From Alligator mississippiensis (lineage: Eukaryota > Chordata > Crocodylia > Alligatoridae), in the NCBI RefSeq assembly GCF_030867095.1, contig NC_081824.1:137917433-137981432 (forward strand): DNA of 64,000 bases, read 5' to 3'. Within the stretch, counting starts at the first letter, position 1, and the number at the start of each line of letters is the position of its first letter. Of this stretch, positions 35,087 to 46,358 are shown piece after piece. A program made the translations under genes and the position numbers. The notes below the pieces were generated by a model. It was given only the letters and a program-made list of their open reading frames with translations, was not told the DNA's origin and made no database searches.

Positions 35087-35399
35087 GTGAGTATTTGGCT
35101 TTAGTTACTCTAAGGTGTTTTTGCAGATCCTGTGCATAATTTGGCTAGTTAACTATTTAAACCGAAGAGCCTAGTGACTTGGGACTAATTCCCCTTGCAC
35201 TTTGCTGTGAGTAGCGAGACCTGTTTCTAGTACAGGAGTAAATGTGCTGTCTTGGTCATCATAACATGCCAAGGAAAGGAAGAAGCAGTGAGAGCTCATT
35301 ACTTACTATTTAATCTTCAGACAGAGAAGGATGTTTCACTGCCAGCTATGAAAATAGTTTGCATGATTCTAATGAATCTCATGGTTTTGGAACTGATCT

Positions 35400-37060
35400 C
35401 TTTTGACGAAGCAACTGCTTGAGTGGATGAAGGGAACGCTGTGTATATAGCGCATCTGGACTTCAGCAAGGTGTTTGACAAGGTCCTGCACCACCTTCTC
35501 AAACAAATTGGAGAGATGTAAGCTAGATAAAACTACTTCAAGGTAGATGGATAACTGGCTTAATAGCTGCAAACAAAGGCTAATTATTAACGGGTCCATG
35601 TCAGAATGGCTGGAGGTTTTGCATGGAGTTCCACAAGGGTCTGTCCTGGGCCTGGTGCTTTTTCATTGTGTTTTATTAATGATTTGGATGCTAGCATAGA
35701 AAGCTTCTTGAGTAAGTTTTCAGATGATAGGGAACTGGGAAGGACTGTGAACACATTGAAGGCTGCGAGTGCAATTCAGAAGAATCTTGACAGATCTTGA
35801 GCTAGAGCTAACAGGATGAAGTACAGTGTGGACACATGCAAGGTGTTACACTTTGGAGGAATAATTAAAACCACATTTAATAAAACAGGTGACACCTGGT
35901 TGGATGGCAGCACTATGGAAGAGGACTTGGGAGACTTGGTAGATCATAGACTCAATACGACTGCAGTGTGGTACAGCCACACAAAAGGTTAATGTGGTTT
36001 TGGGACAGAAGTATTAGGTGCTAGACATGGAAGGTGATGGTGCCTCTCTACTTGGCATTGGCAGTTCTGGGCTCCACATTTTTAAAAGAATGGGGAGAAG
36101 TTAGGGTCTTGAGGCAGGCAATGAAGTTGAGTAAAGGGCTTGGAAGGCAAGTCATGTGAGGAGAGGCTGAAAGAGGTAGGTATGTTGAGCTTGTACAGAA
36201 AAGGGATGCAAGAAGGGACATGATAGCAGTCTTCAAATACTTGAAGGGCTGCCATAAAGAAGAGGGAGAGCACCTTTTTTTTTTCTTGTTGCAGAGTGGA
36301 GAATGTGGACCAATCACTTGAAATTGTAGGAAAGTAGGTTTAGATTGCATATCTGGAAAAACTTCTTCCCAGTTAGAGTAGTGAGGCAGTGGAAGAGACT
36401 GCTTAGGGAAGTTGTAGACTCTTCATCACTGGAGGTCTTCAAGAAGTTGGACAGCTACTAGTTGGGGATGATCTAAGTGTATTTATGCTTATGTTCTACC
36501 GTGGGTATTTCCCATACTTCTGGGCTTTGCTGGTTGCCCCCTTCCGACCTTTCTGTGACATTTCAGGGTGTGTTAAGCCTTCCTCAGAGACTGGATATTG
36601 GCTACAGCCAAGGGTGGGGATGTTCTAGGGACCAAAGCCAGAGCTTCCTGGCTAGAGGGTCTTGCCCCTCAGCTCAGGGTCAGGCTGACTTGCCATATTT
36701 GGGGTCTGGAAGGAATTTTACCCCATGGTCAGATTGGTATGGATTGTGTGGGGTTTTGCCTTCCTGTATAATGGAGGGTGTGGTCCTCCTACCCAGGATA
36801 TTTTAAGCGTATATTGACAATATTTCTTAGAAGCAGGGCATTGGCTACTGTGGTTCCCCTGTTTTACCTGTGGCAGGTTAGGGTGTTAGGTCTGTGTTGT
36901 CAGGGTTGATGGTAATCTTGTGTAGAGTTTTAGACTATGGGTTTGTAGAGGATGGTTTGGCAGGGCTGATCCTGCCTTAGGCAGGGCGTTGGACTAGATG
37001 ACCTGTGGGGTCCTGTCTAGCCCCACTTCTCTCTGATTCTGTGACTGCAGCCTTGGAAGC
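35400..37060 (+). mobile_element. CR1 LINE, sense, decayed, with long 3' UTR
   Basis: The 5' part encodes degraded reverse-transcriptase pieces (DFSKVFDKVL-like at about 35460, FSDDRELG at about 35718). The middle has GAGAGGCTGAAAGAGGTAGG. The last about 500 bp is a CR1 3' UTR (GGTCTGGAAGGAATTTTACC, GGGCGTTGGACTAGATGACC) ending in CTGATTCTGTG, the CR1-type 3' end. It has many stops and ends about 120 bp before exon 11. Confidence 0.9.
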
Positions 37061-37180
37061 TTCTACTACAATACAGGATTGAGTGCTTTTCGTGTCTATT
37101 ACTACTCTTCCCTCAAGCTCCAAGCTTTTAAACTTAACTTTTCTCCATTTGTATCAAGCTTTTTATCTTTCTTATTGAAG

Positions 37181-37345
37181 GTAATGATGGTAAAGGGGCT
37201 CCAGTGTTCACTGGTGAAGTGGACTGCACATATTTCTTCACCTGGGATACGAAATATGCCTGTGTAAAAGAGAAGGAAGATATCCTTTGCAGAGTTGCTG
37301 ATAAGAAGAAACGGTACGACTTGTCACCTCTCACTCGCAGTTCAG
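37181..37345 (+). CDS. IGF2R: IGF2R exon 11 (residues 425-480, end of repeat 3, start of repeat 4; Glu437 and Tyr442)
   Basis: Acceptor TTCTTATTGAAG|G, donor TCAG|GTAAAA; phase 1 both sides. Encodes [19 protein letters not shown]; Glu437 and Tyr442 complete the repeat 3 mannose-6-phosphate site. [12 protein letters not shown] starts repeat 4. Intron 11 is 299 bp. Confidence 0.97.
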
Positions 37346-37644
37346 GTAAAATGGTGCAAACCACTGTCTTTTCTTTCTCTTGAACTGGTTACTCCTGATG
37401 CTAATACAGTGCATGATTGCTGCTTCTCTATTGTGAGTCACTTAGGCTCATGTCATAGTTTTAATGCGTCCTATTGCTATTATGGGTATTTTTATAACAG
37501 ACATTTTAGGTTCCTTCTAAAGAACCTTTAACAAGGAATTGATCTCTAAAAGCTCACTAACCCTGACTACTCCTTTAACTTTTCAAGGTGTTTGGTGACT
37601 TTGTTTCTTCATATTGCATCTAAAACAAAATCTCTTAATCCCAG

Positions 37645-37785
37645 AATCAGCCCAGAATTGGGAAGCTGTGGATAGCAGTCTTACAGAAGCAGAGAAGAAA
37701 CGCTACTACATCAATGTCTGTCATAAAGTGCTTAAGAAGGGGGGAGCACTTGGCTGCCCAGATGATGCGGCTATCTGCTCTGTTG
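37645..37785 (+). CDS. IGF2R: IGF2R exon 12 (residues 480-527, repeat 4)
   Basis: Acceptor TTAATCCCAG|A, donor GTTG|GTGAGT; phase 1 both sides. Encodes [20 protein letters not shown] and INVCHKV, then [11 protein letters not shown]. Intron 12 (37786-38210) has nothing notable. Confidence 0.97.
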
Positions 37786-38210
37786 GTGAGTGGATGATTC
37801 TGAAGCTGTAAATATTGTGAAATTGCTCCAGAAGATAGCCTCCCTGCAAATGCTTGTGTAATGCTAACATAGGCATGAGAGTAGTGCTTGTGTATTCCAG
37901 GGCTGTGGGGGTTGGAGAAGGGGATGCTTTCATTTCCTGTCCACAGGGGCCTAAGAGAGAATAGTTGAAATCCACAGTTTAACTTCTACTGAAGGACTAA
38001 TTCTTCTTGGCTAATAGTCCTGTGACACTCGACTAGGCTTGTTGACAATGCTTTTGTCATGTAACAACCGAAACTTCCTCTGTGTATGTGTCCCTTCCTG
38101 CCCCCTCCATCCCCCCACCCACCATCAGCACAGATTTCTAACTGACATTCTGGCTTAAGCTTTATTCTAGTTTAGGGAAACTTTAATGTGTTTCTTTCTC
38201 CCCACTTCAG

Positions 38211-38357
38211 ATAAACAAAACAAGGCTAAAAATCTTGGGACATTTATGTCATCTCCCCAAAAAGTTGGAGAGAGTATTCAGCTTGTTTATCAGAATGGCG
38301 ACAGCTGTTTGAGTGACAAGAAAATCAAAACTGTCATAATGCTTGTGTGCAAGCCAG
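38211..38357 (+). CDS. IGF2R: IGF2R exon 13 (residues 527-576, repeat 4)
   Basis: Acceptor CCCCACTTCAG|A, donor CCAG|GTGAGA; phase 1 both sides. Encodes KNLGTFMSSPQKVGESIQLV and KKIKTVIMLVCKP. Intron 13 (38358-40207) carries a CR1 tail and two hAT-like elements. Confidence 0.97.
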
Positions 38358-39011
38358 GTGAGAATATTGCCCACTCTTCTCTCCCCCTCCCCTCTCGTCC
38401 CCACTCCCAAAGCTTTGTGTCAAAAGGAGCATAATGTGTTTTGAGTCTTAATAATGAAAGTCAATATTGAACGTGTAACATGAACAGCATGTAAGTTATT
38501 AACATACAAACATGAAGGGGATGGCTGGTGCAGTGTCTAGGGGGCTAGACGGGGTGATCCTGAGGCCAGTTACTATAAGCCTCTCCCTAAACTTCCTCTC
38601 TGATCCCTGTGTTACTTTCCACCAACCCTCACGGTGGCTAAAATACAACTGAAACGGAATGTAGCTTCTGAAGTCCAAGAGGGTTTGTCCTCAAACCAGC
38701 TCCATCCTCACCCACACCACAAGCCTGAAGGTCAGTGGGTACGTATGTTTTGCCAATAAAATTCCTTAGGGCTGTGCCTAGAAAGATGGCCACCTTGGTG
38801 GGGCAAAGGAGCTTTGCACCAATTGTGTTCATTTGCACAGAGTTCATTACAAAGCCTTTCAGCCATAGGCACTTTTCATTCAAAGACATGCCCGAAGAGA
38901 TGTGATACTTTTCCATATTATTAGAAGACAGACGTGGGAGACCTGGGTCCTATGCCGTTCTCAGCCTCAGGAGGGTGTTCAAAAAACACATCTCCCCAGC
39001 GAAACACTAAT

Positions 39012-39085
39012 CATAAAATCATAGAAAATTAGGGTTGGAAGGAACCTCAGGAGGTCATGTAGTCCAACCCCCATGATCAGATTAG
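39012..39085 (-). mobile_element. CR1 3' tail, antisense
   Basis: ATCATAAAATCATAGAAAAT, TAGGGTTGGAAGGAACCTC and AGGAGGTCATGTAGTCCAAC; similarity to CR1 fades after about 39085 and may extend weakly to 39170. Confidence 0.85.
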
Positions 39086-39184
39086 AGGTTGGGCTGTGTG
39101 AGGGCAACGTTTCATCCATCCTTTTGAATATAGCCTATTCTGTATTAAGGGATGCAGTAATAAAGGAGCCATGAGACTTCTAAA

Positions 39185-39484
39185 CAAGTAGTTCTCAACT
39201 TGGAGTGCTCTGGGAGTGTTGCTGCAACCAGATGAAACTACCCTTTGTCTGAAGCAGAGCTAGACTGGGAAGGGCTATGTAAGGAGCTGCCAGCATTAAG
39301 GTTATCTGAAAAACCTGAACAGACACATAGGTAGGGGGAACTGTTCTGCATAAATCTTTCTGGAAGAGCCATGTATGATTGGACCAGGAAAGGATATAGC
39401 AGGACCAGGTGCTGCTACCACAGTATTTCCTGGTCTGACACTGCATGAAACGCATAGGGCAGAACCCCAGTTGAGAACTACTTG
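39185..39484. mobile_element. hAT-like element with 16-bp terminal inverted repeat
   Basis: Starts CAAGTAGTTCTCAACTTGG and ends CCAGTTGAGAACTACTTG: the first 16 bases are a perfect inverted match. No target duplication was seen. Confidence 0.7.
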
Positions 39485-39504
39485 GGAAAGCTGAGGCATC
39501 CCAA

Positions 39505-39586
39505 CAGTGGTTCTTGACTGGGGTGCCACTAAACTCAGAAAAGTTATGAAGGAGTGCCCTGACTCTGAAAAGGTTGGGAACCACTG
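39505..39586. mobile_element. Short (82 bp) hAT-like element
   Basis: CAGTGGTTCTTGACTGGGG at the left and AGGTTGGGAACCACTG at the right are inverted ends of the CAGTGGTTCTCAACC type. Lies 20 bp after the previous hAT-like element. Confidence 0.7.
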
Positions 39587-40207
39587 CTTTAAAGGCTGGA
39601 CCAGTGGGCTGCTAAGGGTTAAGATTGGGGTTTGGCTGTTTATGTACAAGTCCCTTAAGCAGGAAATAGTTCCCCCCCCCCAGAAGAGGAAAAGCTAATT
39701 TAACTGGGGTGTATCACTAATTTTAAAAGGTCATGCTGCTCCCAATCTCCTCTGTATTAAACTGTGCTCTTATTTCTGTTTTATTGATGGGGAGGGAAAC
39801 CTGTTCCATCTGAGCACAGTAAATTTTCAACAGTGCAGTTCCAGCACTTGGACCAATATTAACATTTGTATGATATTGTTGGAGATGCCCTAGATTTAGA
39901 ATTTTCCTAGACTTTTATGCCTATAGCTGTATCACATTTTTTGCTTGGGGTGGGAGAGATGTGTTGGTGTTCATGCATCCTAGATCTTGGAAAAATAAGA
40001 AATGGGTGAATGCTTATTCAGACTGAAAGCATTTTTAATTTGGTCCTGTTGAAGTGGCATTGCAAGTGTTATGGAGTACAATATCTTATCATTAATTTGG
40101 TTCCAGTGGGGAAGCGGGAAACTCTTTTTTTGTATTTGAGTTTGTTATTAAAGATGACATGTCTTGAATGAATGACAGTTCAATGTATCACTTACTCTTG
40201 ATGCCAG

Positions 40208-40345
40208 GTGATCTAGAAAGTGCTCCTGTTCTAATATCTGAAAACGATGATGAATGTTTGTATGAATTTGAGTGGCATACTGCTGCTGCCTGTGTCCTAT
40301 CCAAAACGGAAGGAGACAACTGCAGAGTCTCTGATTCTCAGGCTG
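40208..40345 (+). CDS. IGF2R: IGF2R exon 14 (residues 576-622, end of repeat 4, start of repeat 5)
   Basis: Acceptor TTGATGCCAG|G, donor GCTG|GTATGT; phase 1 both sides. Encodes [29 protein letters not shown] and NCRVSDSQA, nearly as in mammals. Intron 14 (40346-40848) has nothing recognised. Confidence 0.97.
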
Positions 40346-40848
40346 GTATGTATATAACATTGAGGATAACTGGATTTGAGGTTTTTATTAGGTGATAACA
40401 TTCAAGCTATATGGACTACATGTAGATTGTTCACAAATCTATTTTGCACTTAAAAATGGAGTTAAACATTCTTGGCCCAATGTATTGACACTCTTAAGTT
40501 GGGGGCCTGATGCACAGAAACAACACCAAATTGGCCATTTTCTCATTTGCATATGCAGTTAATCTGCTTAAAGTTTTGGCACATCTACTCCAGGTGTGTT
40601 TTCAACTTTGGGAAATATGACCTGATTACTGTTGTAATAAATTCCTTGAACAGAGTATATAATAAATTTGGATGAAATTGTAGAAAAACTGCTAAGCTAA
40701 GCTAAAAACGAACAACTGCTCTAGTTGTACAACACGTGTATTTGCATGCTTCATTTTGAATACAAGTCAACTGATAGGTCAAGACTTCTAAAAGAGATGG
40801 GAGAATAAAATAAGCTGTACTCATAAAGTATTTTTGTATCCTATATAG

Positions 40849-40996
40849 GATTTTCTTTTGACTTGTCACCATTGACCAAAAAAAGTGGGAGCTATATTGT
40901 TCATGCCCCTGATTATGACTTCTACATAAATATTTGTGACCGTGTACCACAGGAATCGTGTCCAGGAGAATCTGCAGCATGTCAGGTATCAAAAAG
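40849..40996 (+). CDS. IGF2R: IGF2R exon 15 (residues 622-671, repeat 5, M6P-site Gln667), GC donor
   Basis: Acceptor TCCTATATAG|G; the donor is AAAAAG|GCAAGT, a GC-type site. Enters in phase 1 and must leave in phase 2 because exon 16 is read in phase 2; the only nearby GT donor (41001) would break the frame. Encodes FSFDLSPLTKKSGSYIVH, YDFYINICDR and ESAACQVSK; Gln667 is the repeat 5 sugar-site Gln. Intron 15 (40997-45088) is 4.1 kb, with a large antisense CR1. Confidence 0.95.
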
Positions 40997-41643
40997 GCAA
41001 GTATCTGCAGTTGCCTCTAATCCTGTAATACAAGTTCATTTTACACACACAGTACATTATGTGCAGTCTCTGCCTTCATTATGGGATAACCATTGTGAAG
41101 CTAATGTTAAACTTCAGCAGGCTCTAAATGGGTTAAGTGTTGTATTTTGTATATAACATTTTGATTGCAGGAGGAGGTGGGAAATCACTTGGAGGTTTGA
41201 CTTGAGACAGGAACTTGTATGCTACATCATTCACCTTTTTGTACACTTTCCAAGCTCTTTAAAACTGTATGCCCTCCCACTCTGAACGCAAGGATATTCT
41301 AGGGCTTTGCTGCCTTGATAATTAGGAAACTCTGAACTTCCTGCCTCTTAAATGAGTATAAAAGCTGTTCATAATTTTTTGCTGCTGTTAGTGTTGTCAT
41401 TAACTTGGCTCTTCTTCCCCTTTTTAGTGTTTACTTATTCATATACCTTGAATAATTGCCCATTCTTGGTCTCTCAAGCTAAAAGATAAGCTCTCCATTT
41501 CCCTTAATTCTAGTGGTCTTTTGCACTTGTCATAATAGACCTCAAAAATCAAAACAACGGGTTTGAGAGTTGCATGTAATATACCAGGTGAAGTCTAGTC
41601 AGTAACTTGTACAATAGCATGAATGCTCCCTACCATTATCAAA

Positions 41644-43570
41644 TCATAGAAAATGAGGGTTGGAAGGGACCTCAAGAGGTCAGCTAGTCCAACCCCCTGC
41701 TTAAAGCAGGACCATCCCCAACTAGATCATCCTAGCCAGGGCTTTGTCAAGCTGGGCCTTAAAAACCTCCAAGGATGGTGATTCCACCAGCTCTCAGTAA
41801 CCTGTTCCAGTGCTTCACCCCCCTCCTAGTGAGAATTTTTCCTAATATCCAACCTAAACCTCCTTTGCTGCAACTTGACACCATTGCTACTTGTTCACAG
41901 AGAACAGTCTAGCTCCATCTTCTTCGGAACCACCCTTCAGGTAGTTGAAGGCTGCTATCAAATCCCCCCATAGTCTTCTCTTCTGCAGTCTAAATAAACC
42001 CAGTTCCCTTAGCCTCTGCTCAACAGTCATGTGCCCAGTCCCCAAACCATTTTCATTGCTTTCTGCTGGACTGTCTCCAACTTGTCCACATCCTTTCTAG
42101 TGTGGGAGACGGGCAAAACTGGACACAGTACTCCAGATGTGGCTTCACCAGAGCAGAATAATTACTTCCCTCAGTCTGCTGGCAACACTCCTACTAATGC
42201 AGCCCAGTATGCCATTAGCCTTCTTGGCAACTAGGGCACTCTGCTGATGCATATCCATCTTATTGTCCACTGTAACCTCCAGGTTCTTTCTGCAGAGCTG
42301 CTGCTTAACCAGTCAGTCCCCAGGCTGTAGCGGTGCATGGGATTCTTCCTTCCTAAGTGCAGGATTTCGCCCTTGTCTTTGAACCTTACATGATTTCTTC
42401 TGGCCCAGTCCTCCAATTTGTCTAGGTCACTTTGAATCCTAGCTCTATCCTCCAGTGTATCTACTACTCCCCCCAGCTTGGTGTCATCTATGAACTTGCT
42501 GAGGGTGCAGTCTATCTCATCTTCCAGATCCTTAATGAAGATATTGAACAAAACCAGCCATGAGACCAACCCCTGGGGCACTCCACTCAATATTGGCTGC
42601 CAGCTAGACATAGAGACATTATTAGCTATTGAGTCTGACAATCCAGCCAGCTTTCTATCCACCTTACAGTCCACTCATCCTACCCATACTTCCTCAGCTT
42701 ACTCACAAAAATGTTGTGGGAGGTGGTACCAAAAGCCTTTCTAAACTCAAGGTATATTATGTCCACTGCTTTCCCCACATCCACAGAACCAGTTATCTCA
42801 TCATAGAAGGCAATCGGGTTGGTCAGGCCTGACTTGCACTTGGTGAGTCCATGTTGACTGTTCCTAATTTACCTTCTTCTCCAAGTGCTTAGAAATGGAT
42901 TCTTTGAGGATCTGCTCTTTGACTTTTCTAGGGACTGAGGTGTGAGGCTTTTACTGGTCCATAGTTCCCTGGATTCTCTTTCTTCCCTTCCTTAAAAATG
43001 AACACTATATTTGCACTTTTTCCAATTGTCTGGGACCTCCCCCAATTGCCATGAGTTTTCATAGATTTCATAGACATTAGGGCTGGAAGAGATAATGGCT
43101 AGTGGCTCTGCAGTCGCATCAACCAACTCTTTCCATACCCTTTAAATGCGTTGCATCCAGCCCCATGGACTTGTACATGTTCAGCTTTTCTAAGTAGTCC
43201 CTAATCTGTTCTTTCACCGCTGAGGGCTGATCACCTTCTCCACAACCTGTGCTGCCTGGTGCAGTAGTCTGGGAGCTGGCCTGTGAAGACTGAGGCAAAA
43301 AAGTCACTGAGTACTTTTTAGCCTTTTCCTCCTCATCTGTCACTAGGTTGCCTCCCCCTTTAATAAGGCATCCATAGTTTCCCTGACCTTTCTCTTGTTG
43401 CTAGCATTCTTGTAGAAACCCTTCTTGTTACCCTTGTAATTATGCAGGCTCCCTTGACAGAACACCTAAAGTTTGTGGGTTTTTCTTCCACAGCTGTCCT
43501 CAGTCTCTTTCCCAGCATATAGCATAAATTCTTTTAATCCCAAGTATGTGATAGTACACTTTGGACTGCT
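41644..43570 (-). mobile_element. CR1 LINE, antisense, decayed ORF2 and 3' end
   Basis: The 3' end is at 41644 (TCATAGAAAATGAGGGTTGG on the plus strand). A minus-strand frame at 42231-42674 shows ILSGVPQGLVSWLVLFNIFI and KFIDDTKLGGVVDTLEDRAR (FADD box changed to FIDD), then HLGRKN. Upstream ORF2 similarity continues to about 43440 and perhaps 43570. It differs in sequence from the intron 2 CR1, so it is another subfamily or an older copy. A short CR1-tail-like insert lies at about 43060-43095. Confidence 0.9.
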
Positions 43571-43718
43571 TCTTAAATATCATCCTACTTCTGTTCTTGT
43601 ACCTAAGGCTGCCAGTTCTTTATACATGTTACCTTGATTGTCGTCCATATTGACAGTGCCTCCTAACTTCCCCCAACCCCCACACTGGTATACCCCTACT
43701 TGAGCCAGTCTTAACCAA

Positions 43719-43786
43719 GACTGGTTTTCAGACTTCACTAAATCCCTTCCCCCGAGCCCAGTACTAAACCCTTTCAACAATACCTG
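43719..43786. repeat. Direct repeat of about 66 bp, copy 1 (intron 15)
   Basis: Contains ACTGGTTTTCAGACTTCACT and GCCCAGTACTAAACCCTTTC, repeated at 44249-44316 with few changes. Confidence 0.85.
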
Positions 43787-44248
43787 TTGCCATCTCTGCT
43801 TGTCAGGTCTTTAGCTACGTTTCAGTTTCTGTGCTAACTTCCCATTTTCTCCAATTTAACTAATTTCCCATGTGGCACTAAGTCAGATTGCTTGCTGAAG
43901 TCCTAATGGAGAGGATCCTTTAGAAAATTAAGTATTGGGTTAGTCTGGCATGATTTAACCTTCGCATTTTTATCTTTTTTTTTCCATTTACCTTCATCTG
44001 TTCTTTTCCTTCAAGATGTAGCCTAACTTCAGTGCCATCCCTTGAATTGGAACCATTGGCTTGTAGGTGCCCTAGACACTTTACCCCCTTTGCTGTTCCC
44101 CAATCACATGGTATTTGTGCTTTTTTAATAAACTTGTTTAATATACTTGCTGCCACACCTGTGACAATGTGTCAGCTCCTTTCCGAATTCTGCAGTGAAG
44201 TTGTCCTTCCTCTATTGAGTCCATTGAACTTTTTAGGTCTTTGCTTGT

Positions 44249-44316
44249 AAACTGGTTTTCAGACTTCTCTAAATCCCTCTCCCCAGCCCAGTACTAAACC
44301 CTTTCAACAAAAAAGG
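44249..44316. repeat. Direct repeat of about 66 bp, copy 2 (intron 15)
   Basis: Second copy, 530 bp after the first, same orientation. The intervening sequence shows no recognised element. Confidence 0.85.
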
Positions 44317-45088
44317 GTTTCCATTTCTTCATTCATATTACCTATCCTGCCTGTGCTCCTACGGTCAACACTGTCCTTAGTGAAAATTGAGACACCAGTT
44401 AGAGCTTTTGGGTCATACCTTAACTCATTTTTTTTTTTTTTTTTTTTAATTTCTACTCTATTCTCTGTGCACAGCAATCAACTGACACTGTATGCATGCA
44501 CATGCGTGCATGGTCACATCAAACTTGATTTCTAGTCCTGAGAAGTAGATTTGCTCTGGACCTTAAGAGACAGTGGGCACAGTTACACTTTAATTGTGTA
44601 TGTTTAGTACGTGTAATAATGGGTACCTGTAATGATAGATACTAACTTAATGTACTGTAATTGGTGCTACTGTGCATTAGCACAGATGAAAGTGTTTTAG
44701 TGATGCTACTGCTCGCTAGACTAGCACATTAGCACAGGCTTTGTCTGCCCCACTAATGTACAGTAGAACTAGTCTACTGTGCTCAAAGCGTCTTGTGTAG
44801 ATGTGCCCAGTGAAACCTATATTATATTTAGCTCTCAGAGAAGAGCTATCCGTTAAAGGATGCAGATTATATGGTCTGCCTAACCTAATGCTAATGTGGC
44901 TTTTGATCAGTTCTGTGAAATTGGCTTCCCTTCAGCATATGTTTTTAAATGTTACATTACATTACTGTTTGCTTTATATGTTCATAATACCTTTTTCCCT
45001 AGTCTGTTAGTGTATCATAGGGATTTGACTTAAGATGAGACTAAGTGAATTTTAAGCAGTATGGTATCTTTTATTTTTTTGTCATCAG
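44317..45088. other. Intron 15, last part, no feature seen
   Basis: Contains a T tract at about 44429-44447; otherwise unique-looking, with no exon. Confidence 0.45.
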
Positions 45089-45266
45089 CAACCATGGTGC
45101 ATGGAGTCTTGGAGCGCTCAGTTCCAAACTTTCATATTACGATGGAATGATTCAGCTGACCTACAAAAACGGTACACCTTACAACAATGAGAACCAGACT
45201 CCACGTTCTACCCTTATAACTTTTCTGTGTGATCGTGAAGCTGGAATAGGTCAACCTGAATACCAG
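45089..45266 (+). CDS. IGF2R: IGF2R exon 16 (residues 671-730, repeat 5, M6P-site Arg710)
   Basis: Acceptor TTTGTCATCAG|C, donor CCAG|GTAGGA; phase 2 in, phase 0 out. Encodes [20 protein letters not shown] and [18 protein letters not shown]; Arg710 in TPR is the repeat 5 sugar-site arginine. Intron 16 (45267-46242) holds a nested hAT-like insertion. Confidence 0.97.
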
Positions 45267-45598
45267 GTAGGAACTTCTAGATGAAAGTGAGGGGGTAGCA
45301 AACTCCCTGAAGCTCAGTCTTTTGATTCTTAACTGCATTGAACTGGTACGAATTGAGCTTTCAGCAACTGTGGGGAAGCTTCTGTCAAAAAATGTTAATT
45401 ACTCTTTTGGAGCATCTGCTTTGTTAGTCATGATCTTGGTAGTCACAAAGCCTGTTTTACTCTGGATCACCAGGGCGTCTGCCTGGACCTGACTTGAATA
45501 TATTGCTTTTGCCATTGTAGTTTCACTTGAATTAAAGTGGTCTTCACTATCAAGCAGCTGAGGAAGAGCTGCATTGCAGCAGCTAGTGGAGCTGCTTG

Positions 45599-45974
45599 CA
45601 GGAGGGGTTGGCAACTTTTTGAGTGGTGAGCTGAAATGTAGTTTGGGCAGGGGCGGGCAAAATGCGGCCCACGGGGTGGATGTGGCCCGCCAGGCCATTC
45701 TATCCAGCCTGCAGGGCCCCTAAAAAAATTTAGAAAATTAAATTAATCTGCCCTGGGCTGCCTGTCAAGCGGCCCTCGATGGCTTGCCGAAACTCAATAA
45801 GTGGCCCTCTGCCCAAAATAATTGCCCACCCCTGAGTTTGGGTCATAGCAGGCTGGTGCTTTTGACTTGGGTGCTACTGCCACTTCTCTGCTGCCCAGTT
45901 GCTGCATGTGTGACCTGATTTATTTTGTGCAGGCTGGATGTGGCCTTCAAGCGGTAGATTGCCAACCAATAGCT
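45599..45974. mobile_element. Outer hAT-like element, interrupted
   Basis: Left end CAGGAGGGGTTGGCAAC and right end GATTGCCAACCAATAG are inverted (GTTGGCAA...TTGCCAAC). It is interrupted by the element at 45648-45834. Exact ends are uncertain. Confidence 0.55.
45648..45834. mobile_element. Inner hAT-like element with perfect 8-bp target duplication
   Basis: Starts CAGGGGCGGGCAAAATGCGG, ends TAATTGCCCACCCCTG; the ends are inverted copies. It is flanked by identical AGTTTGGG at 45640-45647 and 45835-45842. The 187-bp interior is rich in GGCCC motifs. Confidence 0.88.
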
Positions 45975-46242
45975 TAAAGGAGTTAAAGTTCTATGCTACT
46001 CTAACAAGTGCCACAAGATGTTAAACTAGAGAAAAAACAGTTTTGATAAATGAACAGGGAAATGTGCCATGATATACCCAAATAGTGAACCTGTAAATCT
46101 GCAGCCGAAGATGAGATCATAGGCTGGATATTCCCAGTATGTAGGGGAAGGTAGCTCTATTAACAAGACTTAACTTTTAAGAATCAGATGCCTGTTAAGT
46201 CATGCTGCTAACTCTCTTTCACACTCTGTCTTCCAATGATAG

Positions 46243-46358
46243 AAAGAAGACAGTTACACATACAACTTTAAGTGGTACACTGAACATGCCTGTCCAGAGA
46301 TGCCATTAGAGTGCATTGTTACTGATCCCACCACCATGCAACAATATGATTTGTCAAG
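46243..46358 (+). CDS. IGF2R: IGF2R exon 17 (residues 731-769, repeat 5 end; Glu732 and Tyr737)
   Basis: Acceptor TTCCAATGATAG|A, donor TCAAG|GTAAGA; phase 0 in, phase 2 out. Encodes [18 protein letters not shown]; Glu732 and Tyr737 keep the mammalian spacing from Arg710 (22 and 27 residues), completing the repeat 5 site that prefers phosphodiesters. MQQYDLS opens repeat 6. Intron 17 (46359-46814) shows nothing notable. Confidence 0.97.

Noticed and set aside
38520-38990. Possible tRNA-derived SINE (GACCTGGGTCCTATGCC resembles a B box)
   Set aside because: No matching A box at the right distance and no clear ends; too weak to call.
41001-41006. GT donor (GTATCT) just after exon 15
   Set aside because: Using it would give phase 0, which breaks the join to exon 16; the GC donor at 40997 gives the right phase and conserved protein.
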